Numbered from the stretch's first letter, positions 1-7,901 are shown. The stretch: 64,000 nucleotides of DNA from Sporanaerobacter acetigenes DSM 13106 (GCF_900130025.1 NZ_FQXR01000005.1:62001-126000), one strand, 5' to 3'. Program-made: numbers and translations. Notes: generated by a model from the letters alone, not told the origin.

Positions 1-79
1 TTTAAAGGTGAGTTCAACAAAAGGCAAGGGAACTACAATATATATATACATACCAAAACATTCTTTGGAGGTGAGTTAG
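1..79 (+). CDS. Sensor histidine kinase, C-terminal end only
   Basis: Only the last 25 codons are in the window, in the frame starting at base 2 and ending with TAG at 77-79. They contain GKGTTIYIYIPK, the usual closing strand of a GHKL/HATPase_c ATP-binding domain. A response regulator follows within 3 bases, so this is the partner kinase of a two-component pair. Its ribosome-proximal end carries the GGAGGTGA that serves the next gene. From the neighbour order (kinase, YcbB-type regulator, AGCS symporter) I infer a GlnK-like kinase. The sensing domain lies outside the window, so the signal cannot be judged. Confidence 0.75.
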   Translation, partial: LKVSSTKGKGTTIYIYIPKHSLEVS

Positions 80-81
80 AA

Positions 82-921
82 ATAAAAATATTTATAGTTG
101 AAGATGATGAAAATATCATTAGAATACTAGAAAAAATAATAGTTGATAAAAATTTGGGAGAAGTAGTAGGAAAGGCTACTGATGGGACAAATGGCTTAAA
201 GGAGATAATAGTGTTGAATCCAGATATTGTTCTGGTGGACTTGCTCATGCCCGGCAAAGACGGAATCAATTTGACAAGAGAAGTAAAGACCATACATCCT
301 GATATTCACTATATCATGATATCACAGGTATCTTCTAAAGACATGATTGCCAAAGCCTATGAAAGTGGAATAGAATACTATATTTCAAAACCTATAAATG
401 CTATTGAAGTTGAAACTGTAATAAAAAAAGTTGAAGAAAAAGTTGATATGAAAAAAAAGTTAGATCAAATTCAACAATTATTTTCTCCAGAGACTAAAGA
501 TTTAAAAACAAAAGAAACTAGTCATGATAGCATAGAAGGGGTAAAACAAGTTATGCAGAAAATTGGAGTTGCTGGGGAAGTCGGAAGTCAGGATATTGTT
601 GATGTAGCTAAGTATTTGATTGATACAAATCAAACAATGTCTGATTTTACAGTGAAAGAGCTTTGTAGCCATTTTACTGACAATCCTAGAACCATGGAGC
701 AAAGGATAAGAAGAACTGCTACTGTTGGACTCATCAATCTTGCAAATCTTGGAATAGAGGACAATATAAATGAAATATTTGTTGAATATTCCAATGGACT
801 ATACAATTTTGAACAAGTAAAAATAGAAATGGATTTTATAAGGGGTAAAACTAAAAAAAGAGGTAAAGTAAATATAAAAAAATTCATAGATGGGATAGTC
901 TATTATGGCAAAAGACTATAA
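82..921 (+). CDS. GlnL/YcbB-type response regulator, apparent ATA start
   Basis: A 279-residue regulator with an N-terminal receiver domain and a C-terminal YcbB-type output domain. The acidic pair is D8-D9, the phospho-acceptor is D53 in IVLVDLLMPGKDG, and the conserved lysine lies in YISKPIN. The C-terminal half (about 130-279) resembles Bacillus subtilis GlnL, which activates glutamine uptake and glutaminase genes. The natural start, giving xKIFIVEDDEN, falls on ATA at 82, seven bases after GGAGGTGA (67-74). No ATG, GTG or TTG occurs in this frame before TTG at 154, and starting there would delete the acidic pocket. So either ATA is used, or an ATG has mutated, or there is a sequencing error. 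It probably controls the AGCS transporter downstream. Confidence 0.82.
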   Translation: MKIFIVEDDENIIRILEKIIVDKNLGEVVGKATDGTNGLKEIIVLNPDIVLVDLLMPGKDGINLTREVKTIHPDIHYIMISQVSSKDMIAKAYESGIEYYISKPINAIEVETVIKKVEEKVDMKKKLDQIQQLFSPETKDLKTKETSHDSIEGVKQVMQKIGVAGEVGSQDIVDVAKYLIDTNQTMSDFTVKELCSHFTDNPRTMEQRIRRTATVGLINLANLGIEDNINEIFVEYSNGLYNFEQVKIEMDFIRGKTKKRGKVNIKKFIDGIVYYGKRL

Positions 922-927
922 ATTAGG

Positions 928-965
928 AAAGTTAGATAGGAAAAATTCTTATCTAACTTTTTTGT
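928..965 (+). terminator. Rho-independent terminator after the response regulator
   Basis: An 11-bp stem (AAAGTTAGATA paired with TATCTAACTTT) with an 11-base loop is followed by a T run. It lies 7 bases after the stop codon and separates the two-component operon from the transporter. Confidence 0.85.
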
Positions 966-1005
966 TGTCAAAAACATCACAAAAAACAATAAAATTTTTT
1001 TACAG

Positions 1006-1072
1006 TTTGAAACTTTTTGAAACTATTCGAAGGGCATAAATTATACTTATTAAAACAACTATTAAGTATAAT
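1006..1072 (+). promoter_or_regulatory. Promoter/operator of the AGCS transporter
   Basis: TTTGAAAC occurs twice, at 1006-1013 and 1016-1023, exactly one helical turn apart. The second copy contains TTGAAA (1017-1022), which with a 17-18 base spacer leads to a possible -10 at 1040-1046 (ATTATAC). A perfect 10-bp inverted repeat, ATTATACTTA (1040-1049) and TAAGTATAAT (1063-1072), covers the -10 and likely start region. The phased direct repeats are plausible regulator sites for the adjacent GlnL-like protein. The assignment is inference from position and symmetry. Confidence 0.5.
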
Positions 1073-1085
1073 GGGGGGTTAAAAC

Positions 1086-2555
1086 ATGTACCAATTTAAG
1101 GAGATAGTTAATTTGGCCAATACAGTGTTATGGGACTATGTATTAATATTTGCACTTATAGGTATTGGAATTTTTATGACCATAAAACTTAAGTTTCTAC
1201 AGTTCACTAGAGTATTCCCAGCGTTAAAGAAAATGATTGTAGATATAGTCAATAAAAAACAAGTAGAAGAAGGGAAAATGTCGCCTTTTCAAGCCTTATC
1301 AACAGCGGTAGCAGCTCAAGTTGGAACAGGCAATATAGTAGGTGTAGCTACAGCTATAGCATCAGGTGGGCCAGGAGCTGCATTTTGGATGATAGTATCT
1401 GCGTTTTTTGGAATGGCTACAATATTTAGCGAATCAGTTTTAGCACAAAAATATAGAGAAGTCAAAGAAGGAGAAGTAACAGGAGGACCTGCATACTATA
1501 TAAAAAATGGGCTGAAATCTAAAGGATTGGCTATGTTTTTTGCTACAACATGTATTATTGCATTAGGTATAGTTGGTATCATGGTTCAATCAAATTCAGT
1601 AGCAGGATCAGTAAGCAATGCTTTTGGAATACCAGCATATATTGTCACTATAGTACTTGCAATAGTAGTATTTCGTATATTGGTAGGAGGGATGGGAAGA
1701 ATAGCATCCTTTTCAGAAAAGGTAGTACCAGTTATGGCGGGTCTATATATTCTAGGAAGTATAGTGATAATAATTATGAACATCGGCAATTTCGTTCCGG
1801 CAATTAAAAGTATTTTTGTAGGAGCATTTTCACCAAAGGCAATTGGTGGTGGAGCACTAGGTATTACAATTCAACAAACCATAAGATTTGGACTAGCAAG
1901 AGGACTTTTTTCAAACGAAGCTGGTATGGGTTCAACACCTCATTCCCATGCAGTTGCAGATGTTTCACATCCTGCTGAACAAGGTTTTGTTGCTATGATA
2001 GGTGTATTTATATCAACATTTTTGATTTGTTTATCAACAGTTATGGTCAATATTGCATCAGGAGCATACAATCCAAATATATCAGCAGCTGAAATGACCA
2101 AGGGAGCAACTGTCATGACACAAAATGGTTTTGCATCTCAATTTGGTTCATTTGGTGGAATGTTCTTATCAATATGTCTATCATTCTTTGCACTAACTAC
2201 AATAGTAGGGTGGTATTTCTTTGCTGAAGCAAATGTTAAATTTGTTTTTAACTCCAAACCGGCAACTGTAAATACTTTTAAAGCTATTGCTATAACAGCT
2301 TTAGTAGTAGGGACTATGATAGATGCTACTTTTGCATGGCAATTGGCGGATTTGTTTATGGGACTAATGGCTCTTCCAAATATCATAGCACTATTTTTCC
2401 TATCAAAAGATGTAAAAGAAATACTTGCTGACTATGATTCATGTGTAGAAAAAGGCAATATTTATTGGGAATATGAATATCAAGATATTGAAGAAGAAAA
2501 GACTAGAAAAGGTTCAATACTAAGAAGAGGTTTAAGTACTACAACACTTAAGTAA
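1086..2555 (+). CDS. AGCS-family amino acid/sodium symporter
   Basis: A 489-residue polytopic membrane protein of the alanine or glycine:cation symporter family (AlsT/GlnT type), of normal length for the family. Hallmarks visible are AQVGTGNIVGVATAI near residue 80, GGPGAAFWM, GGPAYYI, and FSNEAGMGSTPHSHA near 280. It imports alanine, glycine or glutamine with sodium across the cytoplasmic membrane. The start ATG follows GGGGGGTT. It sits alone between two terminators. The GlnL-type regulator immediately upstream makes glutamine the more likely substrate, as with B. subtilis GlnT, but the sequence does not prove the substrate. The last ~35 residues are charged and cytoplasmic. Confidence 0.92.
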   Translation: MYQFKEIVNLANTVLWDYVLIFALIGIGIFMTIKLKFLQFTRVFPALKKMIVDIVNKKQVEEGKMSPFQALSTAVAAQVGTGNIVGVATAIASGGPGAAFWMIVSAFFGMATIFSESVLAQKYREVKEGEVTGGPAYYIKNGLKSKGLAMFFATTCIIALGIVGIMVQSNSVAGSVSNAFGIPAYIVTIVLAIVVFRILVGGMGRIASFSEKVVPVMAGLYILGSIVIIIMNIGNFVPAIKSIFVGAFSPKAIGGGALGITIQQTIRFGLARGLFSNEAGMGSTPHSHAVADVSHPAEQGFVAMIGVFISTFLICLSTVMVNIASGAYNPNISAAEMTKGATVMTQNGFASQFGSFGGMFLSICLSFFALTTIVGWYFFAEANVKFVFNSKPATVNTFKAIAITALVVGTMIDATFAWQLADLFMGLMALPNIIALFFLSKDVKEILADYDSCVEKGNIYWEYEYQDIEEEKTRKGSILRRGLSTTTLK

Positions 2556-2598
2556 AAAAATCACGGGAATGTTTCAAATACATTCCCGTGATTTTTTT
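2554..2598. terminator. Bidirectional terminator between convergent genes
   Basis: AAAAAAATCACGGGAATG pairs with CATTCCCGTGATTTTTTT around a 9-base loop. A-run and T-run flank the stem, so it can serve both the + strand transporter and the - strand fucosidase. Confidence 0.92.
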
Positions 2599-2602
2599 AA
2601 TT

Positions 2603-3910
2603 TCACATAAGTTCTAGCTCTACAACTGTGTCAATATTATCAGGTAGTGGGTATGTAAGCTGTTCAGGACTACCAAAATTAAAAAAGATGTAATCTTCAA
2701 AATCTAAAGTATTCCATGGGTTTATTATTCTTATTTCTGAACTATCAGATAAAAGTCTGACTTTTTCCACTTTATCTTTTAAACCTGAAAGTCCTATTGG
2801 ACCTATACTTGGTTCAAATATATGGGCATAGAGATTGTTTTTATTTTGAGTATAATATCCCCATTCAGGTTTTGGAAGCTCTGACTTGCCACAATTGTAA
2901 ATACTCTCTCCATTGTTTTTCATCCAAATTCCTATTTCTTTCAAGATATTTAAAGATTCAACAGGAAATTCTCCCTTTGCATTTGGTCCAATATTTAGTA
3001 GTAGATTCCCGTTTTTGCTGACACATTCTACCAATTTTCGAATTATCATTTTAGCAGATTTATAATTCTTGTCAGTTGAACAATATCCCCAATGATTGTT
3101 CATTGTGATACATGCTTCCCAAGGGATTGAATTGCCATTTTCATCAACTATACCTTCAGGAGGAATTATCTGTTCAGGGGAAGCAAAATCGCCTGCAAAA
3201 AAACTTGGATTACTTGTTCTAATGCTACCTGCATTTTCTCCACTAGCTTCTAGTCTATTGTCAATGATCACATCAGGCTGCAAAGTTCTCACCATATTGA
3301 TAAGTTCTGTGGCTTTCCACTTTTCACCAGACATATCATCATAAGAAAAGTCAAACCAAAGGATGTCAATCTTTCCATAATTGGTGCATAGTTCACGAAC
3401 CTGTCCATGCATATATTCAAGATATCTTTGAAAATCATGCTGGACATTTTTATAAGAAACATTTTCTCTCATGGGATGATGTCTATCATTATAATGAGGA
3501 AAATCAGCATGATACCAGTCAATAGTAGAATAATAAAGACCAACCTTCAAACCTTCTTCACGAAATGCCTCAACATATTCTCTTATCAAATCTCTTTTTG
3601 CTTTTGTATTCGTTGATTTATATTCTGTAAATTTGCTATCAAAAAGGCAAAAACCATCATGATGTTTTGCTGTCATAACTGCATATTTCATTCCAGCTTC
3701 TTTTGCAGCACGAGCCCAAGATTTTGGGTCATAGTTAATAGGATTGAACTCATCAAAATATATCTGATAATCCTCTTTAGACATTTTTTCATTGCTTCTT
3801 ATCCATTCACCTCTTGCGGGTATTGAATAAAGTCCAAAATGAATAAACATCCCAAATCTGTCTTTCAAAAACCACTGGGTTCTTTTAGTTCTTTCTTCTA
3901 CAAGATTCAT
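2603..3910 (-). CDS. Alpha-L-fucosidase, GH29 family
   Basis: A 435-residue glycoside hydrolase that removes terminal alpha-L-fucose from glycans. The N-terminal barrel has GMFIHFGLYS, the substrate-pocket motif KHHDGFCLF (H83-H84-D85) and IDILWFDFSYDD, where D187 is the expected catalytic nucleophile of GH29. GNLLLNIGPNAKGE marks the end of the barrel, and a short beta domain follows. No signal peptide is visible, so it should act in the cytoplasm on imported fucosyl-oligosaccharides. The start has GGGGGTGTG upstream on the minus strand. It stands alone, convergent with the transporter, and no sugar transporter or fucose pathway gene is next to it. Confidence 0.93.
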   Translation of the reverse strand: MNLVEERTKRTQWFLKDRFGMFIHFGLYSIPARGEWIRSNEKMSKEDYQIYFDEFNPINYDPKSWARAAKEAGMKYAVMTAKHHDGFCLFDSKFTEYKSTNTKAKRDLIREYVEAFREEGLKVGLYYSTIDWYHADFPHYNDRHHPMRENVSYKNVQHDFQRYLEYMHGQVRELCTNYGKIDILWFDFSYDDMSGEKWKATELINMVRTLQPDVIIDNRLEASGENAGSIRTSNPSFFAGDFASPEQIIPPEGIVDENGNSIPWEACITMNNHWGYCSTDKNYKSAKMIIRKLVECVSKNGNLLLNIGPNAKGEFPVESLNILKEIGIWMKNNGESIYNCGKSELPKPEWGYYTQNKNNLYAHIFEPSIGPIGLSGLKDKVEKVRLLSDSSEIRIINPWNTLDFEDYIFFNFGSPEQLTYPLPDNIDTVVELELM

Positions 3911-3966
3911 TTTTCACACCCCCAAAGTTGTTAGTATAAATTATATTATATCATGAGGTGGAATGT

Positions 3967-3995
3967 GGTGGCATGGGGACGTTTTGTTTGCCACT
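3967..3995 (+). repeat. GGGGAC palindromic repeat, copy 1
   Basis: Begins GGTGGCATGGGGAC and ends GTTTTGTTTGCCACT. The outer seven bases form an inverted repeat around a conserved GGGGACGTTTTG loop. It lies upstream of the fucosidase start (opposite strand) and 70 bases before the DUF2975 promoter. Confidence 0.9.
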
Positions 3996-4035
3996 ATTGT
4001 ATAATCGCACGAAAGTATCACTCGGTGTTTATCAA

Positions 4036-4080
4036 ATTCCAATATATATTTATCGTTTTATAATAAATATATATTGGAAT
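4036..4080 (+). promoter_or_regulatory. Large inverted repeat (probable operator)
   Basis: A perfect 18-bp inverted repeat with a 9-base centre: ATTCCAATATATATTTAT at 4036-4053 and its complement at 4063-4080. Its right arm contains the -35 box of the promoter for the DUF2975/XRE genes, so a bound protein would block transcription. The XRE regulator two genes on is the obvious candidate binder (inference). Confidence 0.65.
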
Positions 4081-4102
4081 ACATAATATATTGTAGTATA
4101 AT
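4074..4102 (+). promoter_or_regulatory. Sigma-A type promoter for DUF2975-yozG
   Basis: TTGGAA (4074-4079), a 17-base spacer and TATAAT (4097-4102). The predicted start of transcription is near 4109, leaving a leader of only about 11 bases that consists almost entirely of the ribosome site GAGGTGAT. Confidence 0.7.
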
Positions 4103-4119
4103 TAATGCGAGGTGATATT

Positions 4120-4599
4120 ATGAAACAAACGGAATTGGTAAAATGGTTAAAGATCATAATTGTCTTTGCAGCTTTGCTGGGCTTGTTTTTATGCTTTGTT
4201 CTTGCCCCAAATATAGGGAAAGATACTGCGGCTATGTATCCTGAAGTGGATTATATGTTTTGGCCTTGCTTGATTTTCATCTGGATTACTGCAATACCAT
4301 TTTACATTGCTCTTTATAAAGGATGGTTGATGTGCAAAGAAATTTCAAAGGACAATTCATTTTGCCTAGATAATGCTAAACGCTTAAAAGATATAGGTAA
4401 ACTAGCTTTGTTTGAGTCTATATTTTATTTTGTAGGAATGATTATTTTACTTAATATGAATTTGTTACATCCTAGTATTTTTTTTATGATGGTGTTTATT
4501 ATTTTTGTTGGTATTTCAATTGGGATTGTTTCTTTTGCACTTTCTCATCTTGTTGAGAAGGCAAGTGAATTGAAAGATGAAAATGATTTGACGATATGA
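4120..4599 (+). CDS. DUF2975 membrane protein (YoaS-like)
   Basis: A 159-residue protein with four predicted membrane segments (about residues 9-28, 45-65, 95-115 and 123-147) and little else. It matches the DUF2975 family, whose members are small integral membrane proteins almost always encoded just before a YozG-type XRE regulator, as here. The start at 4120 is preferred over ATG 4105 because GAGGTGAT (4109-4116) is correctly placed for it and because the predicted transcript begins after 4105. The biochemical role is unknown; co-occurrence suggests the membrane protein influences the regulator. The stop codon is 9 bases before the next start. Confidence 0.82.
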   Translation: MKQTELVKWLKIIIVFAALLGLFLCFVLAPNIGKDTAAMYPEVDYMFWPCLIFIWITAIPFYIALYKGWLMCKEISKDNSFCLDNAKRLKDIGKLALFESIFYFVGMIILLNMNLLHPSIFFMMVFIIFVGISIGIVSFALSHLVEKASELKDENDLTI

Positions 4600-4608
4600 G
4601 GTGTGAAA

Positions 4609-4821
4609 ATGGCGATTATAGTAAATTTAGATGTCATGTTGGCTAAAAGAAAAATGAGCGTAACTGAATTATCGGAACAGGTGGGAATCACAATGTCAAA
4701 TATCTCTATTTTAAAAAATGGAAAAGCAAAAGCAATTCGATTTTCTACTCTAGAGAAGATATGTGAAACACTGGATTGCCAGCCAGGTGATATTTTAGAA
4801 TATTCAAAAGAAGAAAAGTAA
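4609..4821 (+). CDS. YozG-family XRE helix-turn-helix regulator
   Basis: A 70-residue Cro/CI-type DNA-binding protein made of a single HTH domain. The recognition region is MSVTELSEQVGITMSNISIL followed by the KNGKAKAIRFSTLEKIC segment typical of YozG regulators. It starts at ATG 4609 behind GAGGTG (4599-4604). GTG 4603 overlaps the ribosome site and is less likely. It is translationally close to the DUF2975 gene and probably represses the shared promoter through the inverted repeat at 4036-4080 (inference). Confidence 0.9.
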   Translation: MAIIVNLDVMLAKRKMSVTELSEQVGITMSNISILKNGKAKAIRFSTLEKICETLDCQPGDILEYSKEEK

Positions 4822-4842
4822 AAAAACAGTGTGGAAAATATC

Positions 4843-4863
4843 GTAGGGGGACCTTTGGTCTCC
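4843..4863 (+). repeat. GTAGGGG-type short palindrome
   Basis: GTAGGGGGACC, TTT, then GGTCTCC: a near-perfect hairpin in the gap between yozG and the lipoprotein. GTAGGGG-led palindromes of this form are, from memory, common intergenic elements in Firmicutes. A 22-base sequence differing by one inserted base occurs inside pglX at 16165-16186. No T run follows, so it is not a classic terminator. Confidence 0.5.
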
Positions 4864-4888
4864 AATTTATTTTAGGAGATGGTATAAT

Positions 4889-5398
4889 ATGAAGAAAAAG
4901 ATTGCTTATATGTTTCTACTTATGATTCTTATGTGCTCTTTAACAGGTTGTTTTTTATGGTCTATCAACAGAGAAATTTCAATTTTTTTAGGAATTAGCA
5001 TACCTGGAAATTTAGAAATAGAATATGAGGACACTCATGGAGGATTTCATGGAGATGGAATTACTTTGGCAAGGGCTCAACTTGAGGGAAAAGATGCTGA
5101 AAAGATTCTAAAAGAGATTAAAGATAATGATAATTGGAAAAGCTTACCTCTTCCTAAAAATATTGAACTTGTCATGTATGGTGGGGAAAAAGATTCTATG
5201 ATGTATGAGTCTGATTTAGCTGAAAAACTAGATATGCCTAAAATTCAGAATGGGTACTGGATATTTATTGATAGATACAATAATGAAAAAAGGGTCACTG
5301 ATGGTGAAGAATTGTTCCCTAGATATTCTGCAAATTATACTGTAGGAATTTATGATGCTGAAAGTAATATTTTGTATTATTGCAAATACGATAGTTGA
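4889..5398 (+). CDS. Hypothetical lipoprotein
   Basis: A 169-residue protein I do not recognise. A lipoprotein signal peptide is clear: MKKK, a hydrophobic stretch, then the lipobox LTGC with the lipidated cysteine at residue 21, so the rest lies outside the membrane. The mature part has no cysteines beyond one near the C-terminus and alternates charged and aromatic residues, like a small beta-rich domain. The ribosome site AGGAGATGG precedes the ATG. It follows yozG by 67 bases, which contain a short palindrome, and may share its transcript. No function can be given. Confidence 0.75.
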   Translation: MKKKIAYMFLLMILMCSLTGCFLWSINREISIFLGISIPGNLEIEYEDTHGGFHGDGITLARAQLEGKDAEKILKEIKDNDNWKSLPLPKNIELVMYGGEKDSMMYESDLAEKLDMPKIQNGYWIFIDRYNNEKRVTDGEELFPRYSANYTVGIYDAESNILYYCKYDS

Positions 5399-5418
5399 GC
5401 ACTGATATTTTAGAAATT

Positions 5419-5447
5419 AGTGGCAAGGGGACGTTTTGTTTGCCACC
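5419..5447 (+). repeat. GGGGAC palindromic repeat, copy 2
   Basis: AGTGGCAAGGGGAC then GTTTTGTTTGCCACC, 20 bases after the lipoprotein stop codon. Just after it, a frame reading DYMALSMASETANEDIQ then stop (about 5456-5512) may be the tail of a lost gene; I do not recognise it. The rest of the gap before the Fic gene (to 5662) shows nothing else. Confidence 0.9.
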
Positions 5448-5662
5448 TACGATTATACGATTATATGGCTTTATCTATGGCTTCTGAAACAGCTAATGAA
5501 GATATTCAATAGGAAAACTAAAAAGTCAAAAAGGCATAAAAACATATAATAGAAACAGTATATATTGATTAAAACATAAAAAAACAAGAAAATTGATGTT
5601 TATTTATTTGAAAATGGTGTATACTTATATAACAAAGAAGTAGTATATAAGGGGAGATATTT

Positions 5663-6886
5663 ATGGATTACTTTTATAAAATGTACTATAATATAGGTTC
5701 TATTGAAGATAGAAATAAAATTGCAATAAATAGGTACAACTATGATAGTGCTATAAAAACTGGATTAAAAATTAAACCCATTGATCAACCTAAAATTTTT
5801 GAGCTTTTTTATGTTCCAACAAATAATACTATTAATTTAATTGAGAAAGTAATGTCATATGATAAGGAATTGGATGAAAAATTTGATATACTTCCAGGAG
5901 TTGCAAAGAAAAAATTTATGATAGAAATAATTGCAGATGAACTTTACAGTACAAATGAACTAGAAGGAGTAAAAAGCTCTAGAAAGGAAATTGCTGAGAG
6001 TACAAAGTTTATAATGTCAAATAAAAAACCTAAAAATAAAAGGTTTCATAGTATGATAGCATCTTATTTAGAGTTAATAAATGAAAATTTAGAGTATCCA
6101 AAATCTGCAGGAGATTATAGGAAAATATATGACAATATAACAAGTGGAGAGATAAAAGAAGGAGAGATTCCAGACGGTAAGATATTTAGAAAGGATATCA
6201 ATTATGTATATAAAAATGGAAAACAAATACATAGGGGAGTGTATCCGGAAAGTTCAATAATAGAAAAAATTGAAGACTTAATTAAATTTATGAATAAAAA
6301 AGATGATGAGTTAAATTACCTTTTAAGGATTGCAATAGGTCATTGTTATTTTGGCTATATACATCCATTCTACGATGGGAATGGAAGGACTGGAAGGTTT
6401 ATAAGCAGCCTATATTTGAGGGAAAAGTTTTCTTTAATGACAACATTATTATTATCACGTGGATGCAATATAAATAGAACTGAATATTTAAGAATATTTG
6501 ATGTAACAAATAAAATTGTATCGAGTGGAGAATTAAATTATTTTGTAGATAAATTTTTAGAAACTATTATAGCAGGTCAAGAAGATTTATTAACTAGATT
6601 AAATGAAAAAATATATTTACTTGATATGGCTTATGAAAAAATTCAAAATGATGAAAACATAGAAACGGAAGAGGAATTAGACGTGATGTTTGCATTGATA
6701 CAGGATCATTATTTTAGTCTAGATAGTAAAGGCATGACCGTTAAGGATATGGTTGAAGTTTTACAAAATTCCACAGTAACTGTAAGAAAAAAATTGAAAG
6801 CTATGGAGGGAAAAGGATTAATTAAAAGAATTAAGTCAAATCCATTAGTCTATATTCTTCCTGACGAGTATTTGGAAAATGAATAA
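5663..6886 (+). CDS. Fic-domain protein with N-terminal inhibitory motif
   Basis: A 407-residue Fic (filamentation induced by cAMP) protein, probably an AMP-transferase that modifies a protein target. The catalytic motif HPFYDGNGRTGR begins at H234. An inhibitory-helix motif of the form (S/T)xxxE(G/N) is present as T97-N-E-L-E101-G102, ahead of the Fic core, which is the class II arrangement where E101 blocks ATP binding. The C-terminal 70 residues form a winged helix (GMTVKDMVEVLQNSTVTVRKKL), suggesting DNA binding or self-regulation. GGGGAGAT precedes the ATG. No partner antitoxin gene is adjacent, consistent with internal inhibition. Its target is unknown. Confidence 0.92.
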   Translation: MDYFYKMYYNIGSIEDRNKIAINRYNYDSAIKTGLKIKPIDQPKIFELFYVPTNNTINLIEKVMSYDKELDEKFDILPGVAKKKFMIEIIADELYSTNELEGVKSSRKEIAESTKFIMSNKKPKNKRFHSMIASYLELINENLEYPKSAGDYRKIYDNITSGEIKEGEIPDGKIFRKDINYVYKNGKQIHRGVYPESSIIEKIEDLIKFMNKKDDELNYLLRIAIGHCYFGYIHPFYDGNGRTGRFISSLYLREKFSLMTTLLLSRGCNINRTEYLRIFDVTNKIVSSGELNYFVDKFLETIIAGQEDLLTRLNEKIYLLDMAYEKIQNDENIETEEELDVMFALIQDHYFSLDSKGMTVKDMVEVLQNSTVTVRKKLKAMEGKGLIKRIKSNPLVYILPDEYLENE

Positions 6887-7105
6887 GATAATTGAAATGG
6901 ATAGAAATTTTAGGACTAAAATTCAATAAAATAATATACATATTCGATTGGGGAGCAGCTGGAAGTTTTGAAGATATTGTTGCTGAAGCATTGAAAAAAT
7001 ATATTATATGATGATAAATTATATATTGATATTCCAATGTTGTAGGGCAGGATATTGGCTGTAAAAAGGAAAAGATTATATAGACAAGAAGGAGTGACTG
7101 AACAA

Positions 7106-7777
7106 ATGAGTAAATATAAAGGTATTATTTTTGATTTAGATGGGACATTGCTAAATACAATTGAAGATATAGGGGATAGTATGAATGGAGTCCTTGAAAC
7201 ATTTAACCTACCTATCTATTCTTATGAAGAATATAAGAAAAAAATAGGAGGAGGATTTAGAAAGTTAACATTAAATAGCTTTCCAGAAAAAATTGATGAA
7301 GAGACAATTGACAAAGCTCTAGACATGCTTTATAAAAACTATGATAGAAGATATCTCAACAAGACTAGACCATATGAATCAATTGATAATCTATTGAATT
7401 CATTAGTTGAGGAGGGTATAAAGCTAGGTGTTAATTCAAATAAAAAGGATGAATATACCAAGAGTTTAATTGAAAAATTTTTTAAAACTATACCATTTGT
7501 TAAAGTCTACGGTGAGAGAAATGGAATTCCAAATAAGCCAGATCCCGCTACAGCTTTAGAAATTGCACAGCTCATGAATCTTAATCCAGAAGAAGTATTG
7601 TTTATAGGAGATTCAAATACAGATATTGTGACAGCAAAAAATGCACATATGGATAGTGTAGGAGTACTATGGGGATTTAGAAATCGTGAGGAACTATGCA
7701 AATATGGTGCAAGCTATATAGTTTCAAATTGTGAAGAAATTTTATATATAGTAGAGGGTGGCAAGGGGACGTTTTGA
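7106..7777 (+). CDS. HAD-superfamily phosphatase, phosphoglycolate phosphatase-like
   Basis: A 223-residue HAD hydrolase. Motif I is FDLDGTLLNT at residues 8-17 with the nucleophile and general acid aspartates, motif II is the serine/threonine of GVNSNK, and motif IV is FIGDSNTDI. A helical cap lies between motifs I and II, as in Gph/PgmB enzymes. The substrate is likely a small phosphorylated metabolite. ATG 7106 is preferred because homology starts there; the open frame extends upstream to TTG 7055. The C-terminus is unusual: the final residues GGKGTF and the TGA stop are encoded by the inserted repeat at 7757, so the original end of the protein was probably replaced. Confidence 0.88.
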   Translation: MSKYKGIIFDLDGTLLNTIEDIGDSMNGVLETFNLPIYSYEEYKKKIGGGFRKLTLNSFPEKIDEETIDKALDMLYKNYDRRYLNKTRPYESIDNLLNSLVEEGIKLGVNSNKKDEYTKSLIEKFFKTIPFVKVYGERNGIPNKPDPATALEIAQLMNLNPEEVLFIGDSNTDIVTAKNAHMDSVGVLWGFRNREELCKYGASYIVSNCEEILYIVEGGKGTF

Positions 7778-7785
7778 TTGCCACC
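7757..7785 (+). repeat. GGGGAC palindromic repeat, copy 3 (inside a gene end)
   Basis: GGTGGCAAGGGGAC then GTTTTGATTGCCACC. The first 21 bases are read as GGKGTF-stop at the end of the HAD phosphatase. The eight outer bases GGTGGCAA and TTGCCACC are perfectly complementary. Confidence 0.95.
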
Positions 7786-7801
7786 TTTTATTTATCTATG
7801 A

Positions 7802-7820
7802 TATGCCAGTTTTGGCATTG
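7802..7820 (+). other. Small inverted repeat in intergenic gap
   Basis: ATGCCA-GTTT-TGGCAT hairpin between repeat copies 3 and 4. There is no T run. The role is unknown. The gap 7786-7969 otherwise holds only repeat copy 4. Confidence 0.35.
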
Positions 7821-7901
7821 GTATATATTTTAGGTGACATGTATTGATATGTAGGAGGAAAAAGCAAATTTTTGTAGAAGTATAAAATATTATACAATAA
7901 T

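Noticed and set aside
6940-7011. Short frame reading FDWGAAGSFEDIVAEALKK as a gene
   Set aside because: It is under 40 codons with no ribosome site and no recognised family. At most it is a remnant.
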